This document shows positions 1 to 10,190 of a DNA stretch of 64,000 nt, in pieces (the first letter of the stretch is position 1; each line of letters starts with the position of its first letter). Origin of the DNA: Agrocybe praecox (Eukaryota > Basidiomycota > Agaricomycetes > Agaricales > Agrocybaceae); assembly GCA_964017145.1 (NCBI GenBank), contig OZ024851.1, forward strand, positions 2,542,001-2,606,000. Direction: 5' to 3'. Below the pieces are notes generated by a model. The model saw only the letters and a program-made list of their open reading frames with translations. It ran no database searches and was not told the DNA's origin. Position numbers and translations under genes: made by a program.

Positions 1-600
1 TTTAACTGAGAAGAATGGTTAGTCAATAAATGCAAGTCGGTGCGTGAAAGAAAAAGGAAGGGAAAGATATAAGTATTTTCAAGCGAAAGACGATCGCAGC
101 TGCTCTTCCACCAATGCAGGCGCCAAAAGAAAACGCCCGAATGGAGGTACAAGTTTAATAGGAAGGACAAAAAGCATTGAAAGACATCTATAAAGGAAAA
201 GATAGTAGTGGGCATACCTTTGAGACCTCGATTTTCCCACTGACTATGCAAACCCGGTCTGCAAGAGCAAATAGAGCCCAAACTTGGGGATAGTTCGGCG
301 TGGATGACCAGCCGCGTTAAATAGGGCAGCTGGGTGCGCGTACACGTCAGGTATGGGTACCTGGGCAAGTGCTGCTCCGTTCGGGTTCCCGCCGGACTGA
401 TTCCAGTTGGGATGTGCGGTCGCTGGCTGGCTCTGTTGGTGGTCCAGCTGGTTCTGAGAAAGAGCAACAATGGCGTCTATAGGATGAGCTTGGAGGCGGT
501 GGTGGGTTCTGTGTCGGGGGTATAAGCATGGCGTTATACGTGTGTCTTCCCTGTGCGTCGCCAACACCATCGTCTCACTCCCACAATACTCCGTCCTCCT
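1..600 (+). repeat. Dispersed kinase-fragment repeat, copy A (partial)
   Basis: This stretch is a diverged copy of the block at 5550-6230 and, reverse-complemented, of 33100-33650. The clearest match is around 478-520, where a TATAGGATGAGCTTGGAGGC core is shared with 6126-6145 and with the reverse of 33130-33165. The left edge is cut by the window start, and similarity ends near 600. Only the part upstream of the kinase remnant is present here, so no coding sequence is called. ORFs over it are not conserved between copies. Confidence 0.7.
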
Positions 601-799
601 ATAAATATCCTACATCTTTGTCGTTTGAGTGCGTTATGCGTCGTTTCGTTTCGTTTAATGTGTATCACGGTCCTTTCATAGCTCTTCTGTAATGACCCGC
701 TGGTTCAGCAACTTGACGCGTAGGACCCAGATTGAAGAAAAGAAAAAGAACGCACCGATCGCCAATTGCAACGAATTGAATGCACGGAAACAACACCGG

Positions 800-852
800 A
801 ACACGTTTTGATCCGAACCCTAACCCGAAACGGCATCGCGTATGTTCGTACA
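800..852 (+). repeat. Short dispersed repeat with a telomere-like core
   Basis: A roughly 45-bp motif containing GATCCGAACCCTAACCCG recurs at 26768-26815 in the same orientation and at 39396-39440 inverted. All three copies are followed by a CATCGCGTATG-like or CATCACGTACG-like sequence. It is a dispersed repeat rather than a telomere, because the CCCTAA unit occurs only once per copy. The CACTA-like element begins immediately downstream of this copy. Confidence 0.55.
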
Positions 853-854
853 TA

Positions 855-1721
855 CACTGCTGGCTCTGATAGCTATATGTCCGACATATACCTAAAAAAT
901 ATACGTAATGTGTATTTATTTACCTATATGTTGGACATACACATGATGTGGATTTTAGACATACGTTCGGCATACAGATGATATGTATGCCGGCCGTATC
1001 TCCGACATACACATGATGTGTATGCTACGGTATATGTCCGGAATACAGCCGACATATATTTGATGTGTATGTCGGCTGTATTCTCGACATACACGTGACA
1101 TATATTTTAAATCTATATTCCGGACATACATATTACGTATATTCCCAAAATATAGCGTGGAAATATCGGGCGGCACAAAGTGGATAACCAGAGAGTCGCT
1201 AATCTGGTTCACAGCGAGTCACTGGTTATCCACTTCACAGCGTGTCCTAATTGAGCGAATCCGCTCAGCGTATCAGCGTGCCNNNNNNNNNNNNNNNNNN
1301 NNNNNNNNNNNNNNNNNNNNNNNNNNNNNNNNNNNNNNNNNNNNNNNNNNNNNNNNNNNNNNNNNNNNNNNNNNNNNNNNNNNNNNNNNNNNNNNNNNNN
1401 NNNNNNNNNNNNNNNNNNNNNNNNNNNNNNNNNNNNNNNNNNNNNNNNNNNNNNNNNNNNNNNNNNNNNNNNNNNNNNNNNNTGTATGTCGAGAATACAG
1501 CCGACATACACATCAAATATATGTCGGCTGTATTCCGGACATATACCGTAGCATACACATCATGTGTATGTCGGAGATACGGCCGACATACATATCATCT
1601 GTATGCCGAACGTATGTCTAAAATCCACATCATGTGTATGTCCAACATATAGGTAAATAAATACACATTACGTATATTTTTTAGGTATATGTCGGACATA
1701 TAGCTATCAGAGCCAGCAGTG
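855..1721. mobile_element. Non-autonomous CACTA-like transposon, 867 bp including a gap
   Basis: The ends are perfect inverted repeats: the left end starts CACTGCTGGCTCTGATAGC and the right end is its exact complement, ending at 1721. The arms, about 240 bp each (855-1093 and 1483-1721), stay inverted-complementary throughout and are packed with short subterminal palindromes around a GTCGGACATA or ACATACAC core. The triplet ATA flanks both sides (852-854 and 1722-1724), a candidate 3-bp target-site duplication. CACTG ends, a 3-bp duplication and dense subterminal repeats are typical of the CACTA/EnSpm superfamily; that class call is an inference. No transposase ORF is visible, though 200 bp of the centre is unsequenced. 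A second palindrome (arms about 1179-1192 and 1222-1236) lies left of the gap. Confidence 0.75.
1283..1482. other. Assembly gap (200 N)
   Basis: Exactly 200 unknown bases lie at the centre of the inverted-repeat element. The size is probably a placeholder, so the true length of the element is unknown. ORFs running through it have no meaning. Confidence 0.95.
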
Positions 1722-1744
1722 ATATGTGTATAAATTTGACTCCT

Positions 1745-2550
1745 TCCTCTTCCTAAAACCTTTACCAGATCTTTTCTTCGAGTTTCGTCCTTAGGAACAC
1801 TGCTGAATGTCATGAGTTTAGTTTGCTTCGAGATCGAGGGAAGTACATGAAAGAATCGAAGCGAATCGAATCGAAACTTGGAATGGTAGGTATTGTTTAT
1901 ACCATTGTGTTGGTTTCAGGCGTAAGCAAGGTGCGTACATTACAGTTCATCCACATAAATGAGTTCATACACCCCTTTAATCCTTTAGAACTTTAAAATT
2001 TCGCACTAACTCTAAAGTCAAAATTCATTGTATATTTAGGACCGGGTTAACCGGTCGCTTCACCAGTTTCACCCTCCTACTCCCATGACGTGCTGGGACT
2101 CCTGCTTTTCATCATCGCTGATATCAGATAACTACTGTATATGCAGCGTACTCAAGCACGCAAATGCTGAATCTGAGCTTAAACATCTCCTCAATTTACT
2201 TGCACTATTGATGGCATCTCGGTTACGTGGCTATTGGTTTAAGAGGATCTACTATTAGTGAAACGAGTACCATAAAATTTTTGATTTTACGACAATATAG
2301 GCTCGTTTCCAGGTGGGCATAGTTTCCCAAGATGTTGGTTGCACTGTCGCACGGTGTCGCCTCCAAATTTGGTCCATGTAATGATCAGTCTACGTACCAA
2401 GTTAAGTTATATGAGGGTAGAGTACACTTGAATAGCCTATGCACACACGTCTGAAGCACAGGATGATTGAAAAATGATGGATCAATGGGCTGGTAGAAAT
2501 ACAGATAGCTTCAGTGTCCCAATCTTATGTAGCTCATTTAGATATTTGCG
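1745..2550. other. Intergenic, with an LTR-end remnant
   Basis: No supportable gene is seen. Positions 1906-1944 match, over about 38 bp, the end of the putative LTR at 62274-62311. Read on the minus strand both begin TGTAAKGTACGCACCTTGC, with the TG typical of LTR termini, and then diverge. This is probably a solo or truncated LTR remnant. The rest is AT-rich, unassigned sequence upstream of the membrane-protein gene. Confidence 0.5.
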
Positions 2551-2654
2551 ATCAAACATGTTAAATTTATATTTTACAGCGGTGAGAATTACTACAATCT
2601 TAAATTATAATTATGGGAAAACCATCATCACAATAGAATCAAATAAATACAGGG

Positions 2655-4407
2655 TTGTTTATAAAGCTTTCCTCGTTCCTCCTTACCCTTGTCATCGCTC
2701 ACAGAATGTCAGACTCGCAACTCGGACATTCTTTACAAATTTTCGTCGACGACAGTGACCCGGGGGTTGAATACATCGGCGATTGGGTCAACGAGACCGG
2801 TATAGCAACAGCGGAGAGACCCCTAATCAATGCCGAGGATGGACCGACTCCTCTATATGGAACATTGCATAGGTTTACGGGCAATGGGAATGGAATGTTA
2901 TCATACGTATTCCAAGGTGAAGACACGAGCTCAGTGTACGCGTATGATATCTAACTTAATTTATCCTCCCAGGGAGTTCAGTCACCGCGTTTTTCTCGAA
3001 CTCAGGAGCAACATTCTCATGTCTTTTAGACAAAGTTCCACAAAACGTGACTCATAGTCTCGACACTCTTGGGAGAAGAGTCTGCTCTAGCAACAACCTC
3101 TTTTCCAATGTTGATGTTAATCACAATTTAACAATATTGGTCGAAGTACCAGCAATCGATGGAACGTTGTTGTCATTTGACGGCCTCTTCTATTCCCCAC
3201 CATTCGACGTGATTTTTGGTCCAGAATCAGGGTTTCCTTCGTTACCGGGCGTTGACTCAGCATACTTCTTTCCGAATGACGCAGTCACGTTGAAACTTGC
3301 AAATCCTAATACAAGTGTGATGCAAACACCGGGCGATACATTAATGTTTGAATTTGAGGGTAAGTAAAATTAAATTGCGTACATTGACACTGAATCCCGG
3401 GGATGGTATTATAATTTATACTTTTGCTTGTAGGGGTGTCCATGGGGTTATACTCATCGTTCCAACTTACGCCTCCCGGTGTCACCGAGAAACCCTCTAC
3501 GATCTCATATGTTATCGATCAAGGATTTCCAATTACTGTTGAGATCACAAATCCTATCATGAATGGGTTGAGCAATATCACCTCTCAGCTAATAATTCAG
3601 ATCCCCGCACTCTCCTCGGGTCCACATTCATTTCAAATGACTTTCGTAGGCCCCGACCAGGATGGGACGCCATTGACCCCTGATCGGATTATAACGCAGA
3701 TTGCTAATCGGAGCCTTGATATTGTACCAACGAGTAGCTCGCTGGGATCTGGACAAAACGGAACGACGATTGGGCAGAACGGAACGACTGGGCAGAACGG
3801 AACGACTGGGCAGAACGGAACCATCGGGCAGAACGGAACGATTGGGCCCCATTCTCAGGGAGGACACCACCATATTAGCAACGACACCATTATTGCCATA
3901 TCACTGGGAGTCGGTTTAGCTGCCACTTTACTCATTCTAGGTGGTGGACTATGGTTTTGGCGCCGGTTGAGGTTACGAAAGGAACTTGCAGATTCGATGA
4001 CAGATGAGAATCTTCAAGAGAACCAAATAGTACCCTTCGGGACAAGTAACGAAAATGGCAGTGGAACGACCAGGATAGAAGAATACAAGACAAGGAGAAA
4101 CAATAAATACCGCGATGCATTTGGCACGTTACAGCAAATGCCTGCGCATATTAATCGGCAAAACCCGATCACTCATCTTTCGTCCGATATTCCACAGGAT
4201 ACCAACGTAAATCAGATAGCAGTCGAACAGCAACGGCAACAGCCCAGACGATATCAAATACATCATGATGCGGGTCAAATTTTAGTTATTGAATCGACTA
4301 TGGAGGATAGAGATGACGTAGAATCTTTACCCCCACTCTATAACGAAATTGAAGGAATGCATCCTGCCTCCAATCCTCTTGGCGTCGGCCCGTCGCGTCA
4401 AGTTTGA
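2655..4407 (+). CDS. Single-pass surface membrane protein with Asn-Gly-Thr repeats
   Basis: Three visible exons (2655-2916, 2973-3359, 3434-4407) join in one frame of about 540 codons. The introns are 56 and 74 bp with GTGAAG/CAG and GTAAGT/TAG ends. The start is unresolved: the frame opens after a stop with a hydrophobic signal-peptide-like stretch (LFIKLSSFLLTLVIA) but has no ATG until 2706, so a short upstream exon is likely (a candidate acceptor AG is at 2651-2652). The ectodomain has many N-x-S/T sites, then a run of NGT repeats, then one transmembrane helix (about 3889-3960; IIAISLGVGLAATLLILG) followed by basic WRRLRLRK. The cytoplasmic tail of about 145 residues is polar and Gln-rich. 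The layout matches the many uncharacterised agaricomycete type I surface proteins. No enzymatic domain is recognised and the function is unknown. Confidence 0.75.
3751..3845 (+). repeat. In-gene tandem repeat encoding GQNGT units
   Basis: Five near-identical units of 15-18 bp (GGGCAGAACGGAACGACT-like) encode GQNGT(T/I), each with a potential N-glycosylation site. They form a stalk-like spacer just before the transmembrane helix and are likely to vary in number between strains. Confidence 0.85.
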
Positions 4408-5189
4408 AAGAATCAAATGTAGCATTAGCATTCAATGCATATTTGGGACAAATACCGTTGTATTTTCCTGTTTTATAAAAGGATGTACGTAGAAAAGTAC
4501 TATTTTCTCGGGATCTTTGGCCATAACGCATAATCGTTAATCAGCCAAAGAGGCCGTCTTCATAGCCGTACGCAGCAACGCTTCTGTGACGCGGCATAGA
4601 TCGGCAGTGACGAGTCGTACAGATTTTATTGTCTTTCGTATGTAAAAATGTAACTTTTTTTGACATTATTTAGTACCTACGGTGGTCTTTATACTGTAGA
4701 AAAATTTGCATGGGATGCAGATCAGTGTTCTGAAAAATAATTATCAGGTTATGTAACTTTCCCTATGGCGCGTCACAGCGCGTCACTTTCCCCTTGCCCG
4801 CTGAGATGCTTGTGAGGCTGGTTCTCTGCATTGTTCATTGTGATAGTATCAGTGGTTTGCAGAGTTGAATGGAGTAGGCTGCTGACGAGCTTTGAAACCT
4901 CTCTTCCTACTTCTTAGTACATGTTTTGAATTATTATTTGTTCATATTTGTACATCATGACGTCGCCCACAATGGATTGCGGATTTCCTATTAGTGTTCC
5001 TCAGGGCTAGCGAACTTCTTCTGACCACGATCTTCCTTGTTCTGCGGTGTAGCTGGCTGAGGTTTATTGCCAGCGGGCTTAGAAACGACAGAAGTTGGAG
5101 GAGAAGTGAGGAGCGATACGGATAGATCGCTGACGACGCCAGTAACGGGCGACGAAGGCGAGCTCTCGTAGAGGTATTCCAGTTGGGTC
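4408..5189. other. Intergenic spacer
   Basis: This is the 3' flank of the membrane-protein gene followed by sequence leading into the kinase-fragment repeat. There is a short repeated GCGTCACAGCGCGTCAC near 4770. No gene, tRNA or convincing element is seen. Confidence 0.5.
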
Positions 5190-7108
5190 GAACGGCTGCG
5201 AGTGGGGGTGGATACAGTGGTGCTGGCCTGACCAGCGACTGCGGCAACAATCGGCGGAATGACATAGTACGAAGCAGACCTCACGCTCTTCGCATCTGGA
5301 CGATGGCTCTGCGCTCTGCGATGCAATGTAGGGTTTTCTTTTAGTAGATGCACTAGACAACCGAGATGAGTTGAGAGAAGAGTTTCGCTCCATCTTTTTG
5401 GGGCATGTGTCAGTGCGCGAGGAGGTGGTCGACTAGTTCACCTCCAAAGGCGTATTCAAACGTTCAAGGTCAAGGATGCTACCGATGTATTTGTCGGTTT
5501 CGAGACGTCGTATAGCCGGACGACTTGAGCGTCTGCGAATGAAGAAGGAGGATTAGTCAGTAAGAAAAATTTATGAAGAACGATTGCAGCGATGCGTAAG
5601 ATAGAAAAAAGAAGCGAAAATAAAAGATTGTTTGAAGGTAGAAAGCGAACGTATGCTGTGGCCCCTCTTCCACGAATGCTGGCTCCAGAAAACGCGAGAC
5701 AAGGAAATAAAAAATATTTATTCACAATTGATAGCTTTGAACGTAAGAAGATGGTCCATATATGAAGAAAGGAAAAGATAAGAGTAAGAAAAAATACCTT
5801 TAAAACCTCGCTTTCCATTTCAATTTTGCTCATCCTAACGGTATTGTCCACATTATTCCTCCTGATCAACTTCACCGCGACCTCCTCTGCCTACTGACTA
5901 TCCAAACCGAGCCTGACCCTTCCAAACTGGTCTGCAGGCACAGATGCGGCTCAAAATTGGGGATGGTTAGGCGTGGATGAGCAGCCACCTGACCTGGGGC
6001 AGCCGGGTACGCGTAAACGTCCGGTATGGGTGCCTAGGCAAGTGTTCCTGCGTTCGCTGGTTGGCCCTGTTGGTGATCCCGCTGGTTCAAAGAAAGAGCA
6101 ACAGTGGCGCGCTGCTGTTGACGTCTATAGGATGAGCTTGGAGGCGCTGGTGTGCTCTGTGTCGGGGGCGTTGGCATGGCGTGTGTCCTCCCTGTGCATC
6201 GCTGCCGCCGCCGTGTGAGTGGGGATGACTTGAGGACGAATATCCGCATAACGAGAGCTTATCGATACTTTTACTTTCAAGCGATGACGACACCGATGGA
6301 TGGATGGATAAATGGTAGCCAGTGGATTACGCAAACACCCTTCTTCCCAAACATCCTAAATACCAACCCTCCTCAGACCGTCTTCTCCAACCTCCCTAAC
6401 CGTCCCCAACTCATACCTAGGTTCCTCCCCAGCCCCCACCGCAAGTGTCCAATACGATTAACCACTGCACGGTTCCGCTCCCTCGGGGCCTCAGGTCTCA
6501 ACAACGGGAAGACGAACAAACACACATTCGTCGCACTAAAAAGTGCCGCGCCCCGAGACTTGCGAGGGACAATAAGGGCCAGGAGTATCGTGACAATGCG
6601 AATAGGAGGTAGGGTACTTGCGCTGGTGGACTTGGAGGGCCTGGGAGGGGTCGCTTTTGACATTGAGACTTAGAAGTAATTTATTAGATATTTTCTTCCT
6701 CTTTCGTGTGGATTGTTGGCGTATGCAGACATGGAAAGCGCATAGTTGGTGTTCAAAAAGTCTATGTAGGACCAGATAGACTGTATGCATGAGTGTTATC
6801 GGCGATTTGGCCTCTATGCAAGGAATGAGGGTGAAAGCGAAGAGAGGATGTTGAACAAAAAATAAAAATGACAACTCACGTTACAGTACTAGGCGGCGGC
6901 CGACCAAACAGAGAATGTAGAGAGATAGACAGATATACATCGACCTCGACGTGTACATAGCTGGAGTAAGAACAAAGAAATGAACGTCGAAGGGGAAGAA
7001 GGCAAACCCACAACCGAATATAGAAAAATGGTACAGCCGATGTCGTGCCGTCTCCTGTCGGACTTGGATCAGTTGTGTCGGAGCTTCATGTTCTAAATTT
7101 ATCAACAC
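5190..7108 (-). repeat. Dispersed kinase-fragment repeat, copy B
   Basis: This block of about 1.9 kb is collinear with the reverse complement of 31585-33960, and its middle matches copy A (1-600). Matching landmarks include the TCTATAGGATGAGCTTGGAGG core (6124), the 6540-6620 segment and the far end at 7030-7108 (TTCTAAATTTATCAACAC). The break at about 7108 is sharp: copy C continues into unrelated DNA there, while this copy runs into a piece of the coiled-coil gene. On the minus strand it reads from a non-coding or leader part (7108-5570) into a degenerate kinase fragment. Confidence 0.8.
5200..5560 (-). pseudogene. Ser/Thr protein kinase fragment, degenerate (copy B)
   Basis: In broken frames the minus strand shows the middle of a Snf1/Kin4-like protein kinase: VVRLYDV, then ETDKYIG, an (E)YAxGGELxDHLLAH stretch, KDGAKLFSQLIS, and the remains of the HRD-type catalytic loop region. 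Several stops and frameshifts interrupt it, including stops where a Tyr-Ile-His segment would lie. The N-lobe ATP-binding loop and everything after the catalytic loop are missing. The sister copy at 33680-33960 keeps the same segment with different damage. It cannot encode a kinase. Confidence 0.65.
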
Positions 7109-8374
7109 GGAATCCTGCCCATGCCCACGCCCGCGTCCAATCCAAAAAAAAACCGGCTCGCTTCCAAAGAAAAAGAACGCGCACACACACGCGAACGTCA
7201 AGCTGCGGCGAAACGTCGTCTCCAGGAGGATGAGCAGGAACGGGAGCAGGAACGAGAACAGCAGGCGATGGAGGAACGCGACCGAGCAGCGTATGAGATC
7301 ATGCAGAGGGAGTGGGAGGTATTGGAGTTTGCCGAGTCGCGTGCGTTTGCGTTAGCTGTGAGCGGTGCGTGCCTCCCGACGCCTGTCCGTACGCCGTCCT
7401 CTGAGTATGGAAGGGAGAGGGAATGGGAGGAGATGACCTTGGAGGGAGAGGTGGAAGAGATGGAGATGGATGGGATGTTTTTCGAGGAAGGGAACGCTCG
7501 TAATGAGGAGAAGGAAGCAGCGCGTCAAGCATGGATGGCCAAATTCGAATCCCAAAAACTTGCCTTCGAAGCCGGCTGCGCACGGAAGCTAAAAAAAACC
7601 GAAGATCTCCTATTCACACGCGTCGCACAGCTGCAAGCAGCGCACGAAGCGGACAACGCGCGATACATCGCGCAGCTCAATGTCGTCAAGCAGACTTGCA
7701 TGGTGGAGAAACAGAAAGCGGCAGAAGAGCTCGAAGCGATGCGTAGTGTGATTGTGTTGGCGATCGCTAGCGCAAATGCAGCAGCGCAGAACGAGGAGGT
7801 GAGGAGGGAACAGGACTGTTCTTCGAGCAACGGCGCCCCATGCGCGACGCATCCATACACTCCATATTCTCAGACGCTTCCATGGATACTGGCACCGCCC
7901 TCTCCCTCCCCCACCCCTCACGAACAATAAGACGACCCAACAACCCTCGTCCAATTCTTCGCCCAACGCGCCTCCCTCCTCTCCAACTTCAAACTTGCAA
8001 CCCACCACCCCTCATTCACCCTCTCCTTCAGCTGCGTTCCCTGGCCTGTACTCAAGTATCAGCGAGACGTAACCTTATCCGCACACATCACGCGGGAAAA
8101 TGTCGACCAGTTCTTCACCCACCCAGAGAGGCCCATCGCCCTTGGTTATCAGCCCGACACGGTAACTCAGTGGAAAGCTGACCGGAGCACGTGGCACTCG
8201 GACAAGGTCGTCCCGGTGTTGAGGAGGTGGCTGGAGGAATGCAGGCGGGATTACCAGGATAGTGGGATGGCAGAGGCGGTGATTGAGGAGAACGAAGAAA
8301 CGATGGCGGTCGTGTTTTGTTATTTGGATGATAAAGTTAAGGCGTTGCAGGCGGTGGCTCGGCCGGATGCTTAG
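7108..8374 (+). pseudogene. Truncated, frameshifted copy of the coiled-coil gene at 17603-19519
   Basis: This is paralogous to the intact 638-residue coiled-coil protein. The match starts at its HARVQSKK segment, with the first roughly 140 codons missing. It shifts frame at an A-run near 7143-7151, continues in frame to about 7800, and lacks the central RLRAELERAR..RAQAL region, apparently through deletion between GAGGAGGT repeats. It jumps again near 7815, then shifts frame after 7900 and continues to a stop at about 8374 (VVFCYLDDKVKAL end). At least two internal deletions and two frameshifts make it non-functional, although a 269-residue ORF (7121-7930) survives by chance. Its 5' end abuts repeat copy B. 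Confidence 0.85.
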
Positions 8375-8835
8375 CGCAAGTTAGTGTGTGCCCATGTTTT
8401 CCTCTTTTCCTTCTTTCCTTCTCCCTTTCCTTCTTCGTTTCCTCTCTCGTATTTCATGATTTGATTCCCTCTAGCATAATATACTCGTAACTTTTCCTTC
8501 CATTAACTACCCACGCTCCTTGAAACAGCGTCAGATCCTATCCCATTCCTTCATGTACTCATCAGACTCCCTGTGTCCTCCGAGTCGTCACTTCTGGAGA
8601 AATTATACTTAACCTTCTCAATATCAATATACCAGTTTTGTCAATATCAATCCAGTCCCATTTAACCCACACAACCCTATTACCAACCGTGCCAACCTAC
8701 TCGCTACCGCTGCTGCTGCGCCCAGCGATCCTGTCCCACGAATATCTCGGCCTCGCCATGCGCGAGTCATGTAGTCATTCCCAGCTCCCAGCGTTCCCAT
8801 TAAAATATCCAATATCCAATAGATAGACAAATAGG
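8375..8835 (+). repeat. Duplicated 3' flank of the coiled-coil gene
   Basis: The similarity to the parent locus continues past the stop codon. 8375-8640 matches the reverse complement of about 17330-17600 (pyrimidine tract, then AGCATAATATACTCGTAACT). 8690-8835 matches the reverse of 17105-17280, ending CATTAAAATATCC and CCAATAGATAGACA. So a genomic segment was duplicated, not a spliced mRNA. The 8690-8835 part is also an independent repeat, seen a third time around the hAT-like element. Confidence 0.75.
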
Positions 8836-9009
8836 CGACCAAGTCTTGGAGTAAAGTAAAGTAAAAAGTCGAAAGTGGGGGATGAACAAATTAAAAGTTA
8901 GAGAGAGATGTTTGACGTGAGTGATCCTTGAGCGTGACTCGTCTTGAAGTAAATTAAAAGTTGAAAGTGAGGGACTGTTTAGTTTAAATACCAACTTACC
9001 GACTTACTA

Positions 9010-9066
9010 GCCACATACCGCTCGGACGCCCCTTTGGCCAGCCTCGATCCTGTCCAACGAAAATCG
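9010..9066 (+). repeat. Left half of a third GCCTCGCCATGC-type repeat, split by a transposon
   Basis: This segment ends GATCCTGTCCAACGAAAATCG and continues after the element at 10862-10980 (AAGCCTCGCCATGCACGAGC, then CAGCTCCCAGCG and CATTAAAATATCC). Together they rebuild a copy of the repeat found intact at 8690-8835 and, inverted, at 17105-17280. The intact copies serve as empty sites and define the insertion at 9067-10861. Confidence 0.75.
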
Positions 9067-9363
9067 GAGGTCTTTACACTCCCCCACAGGTTCTGCTCGG
9101 AACTGATCGGAAATTCGACTTTTCCGAGCAATTCTGAGCAGAATTTCACGTTTCTCTCCCCAGCCATTTGAGTGAGAAAGGGACACTAATTTTCCGAGCA
9201 TTTCTGATCAGATTTACTCAGAAAAGTCAGAACTGATCAGACAGCTCGGAAATTGAGCTCCCATATTACCAAGTGAAATTGGTCAGAAACACTCGGAAAT
9301 GAGTTAGACGAGGCGCTACAGGCTCAAATCACATGACCATCACCTTCCCAATTAAAGAAAAAT

Positions 9364-9451
9364 GGGCGCAGTGTTCAGGAATTGAACCCACATCCTCACA
9401 GAAGGTCATGTGACTCAAACTGGGGCGCTCATCCAACTGCACCACTCGAGC
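9364..9451 (-). ncRNA. tRNA-like segment, candidate SINE head or tRNA pseudogene
   Basis: Read on the minus strand, this 88-bp stretch has a good RNA polymerase III A box (TGGTGCAGTTGGATGAGC) and, at the correct distance, a B box (GGTTCAATTCC). The acceptor and T stems do not pair cleanly, so it is not a working tRNA. This is what the 5' head of a tRNA-derived SINE or a decayed tRNA copy looks like. It lies inside the hAT-like element. No second copy is present in the window, so SINE status is unproven. Confidence 0.5.
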
Positions 9452-9799
9452 TTTGGCTAAACATAGTTGTGTAGTCAATATATACCTATGATATATTTTA
9501 TTTTTTTTATTTTGTGGTTATTTTGTCATTTCTGCCAAAACCGTAACATATTACGTCACATTTAATGTTTGATAAATATATTTCGAATATTTTAGGAATT
9601 ATCGTAATTTTTTCATAATTTTAGGAGGTCCGTGTGACATAGAAACAACAAATTCTGTAAAATTCCCAAAATAGATGTTCGGGCCGGTTCGGAAATTGCC
9701 GGCACAGCCACAACCCTCTGCCCAGGCCGCGTCAACATTCTTTCCTTGTTTCTTACCATTACCACCACCATCCACCCACTGTCCGTCACCACCGCGTCC

Positions 9800-9828
9800 C
9801 GTTGCCACGACGCCACATTACCAACGAC

Positions 9829-9860
<32 letters not shown>

Positions 9861-10190
9861 CAACAACAATGCGAACGACGACGACGTGACGACGCGACGA
9901 CGCGACGACGCGAACAACGCGAACGACAACGACGACGCGAACGTCAACGACAACGACGCGAGCGACGACACGGACAACGACACGAACAACGACGACGATG
10001 CGACGATGACGCGAACGACGACGACGGCACGCCAATGACGACGACACGAGGGCGACAACCGCGCCAACGAAGACGCCCAGCGACGACGCTACGCCAACGC
10101 CAACGCCAACGCCACGCCGACGACGCGTCAATGACACACGACGACGACGATCGACGCCGGCAAACGAACACGAGGGAACGGGGTTGAGGG
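9800..10190 (+). repeat. CGA/ACGACG trinucleotide-rich satellite
   Basis: About 390 bp are built almost entirely from CGACGA, CGACAA and CGAACG units. All six frames stay open for long distances, giving artefactual Arg/Asp/Val/Ser-rich ORFs. It is followed by a C/T-only tract (about 10320-10500). A segment at 10198-10220 (GACGTGGCAAGGCGAT) recurs at 58595-58615 next to a similar satellite, linking the two arrays. Confidence 0.85.

Noticed and set aside
817..830. AACCCTAACCCG resembles a telomeric repeat
   Set aside because: Only one to one and a half units are present, and the same context recurs at 26768 and 39396, so it is part of a dispersed repeat and not a telomere or interstitial telomere array.
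1157..1652. ORFs running through the N gap at 1283-1482
   Set aside because: They are held open by unknown bases and by the inverted repeat; the same peptide appears on both strands of the element.
7121..7930. 269-codon ORF as an intact coiled-coil gene
   Set aside because: Alignment with the 638-residue paralog shows N-terminal loss, internal deletions and frameshifts; the last 40 codons are out of frame relative to the parent.
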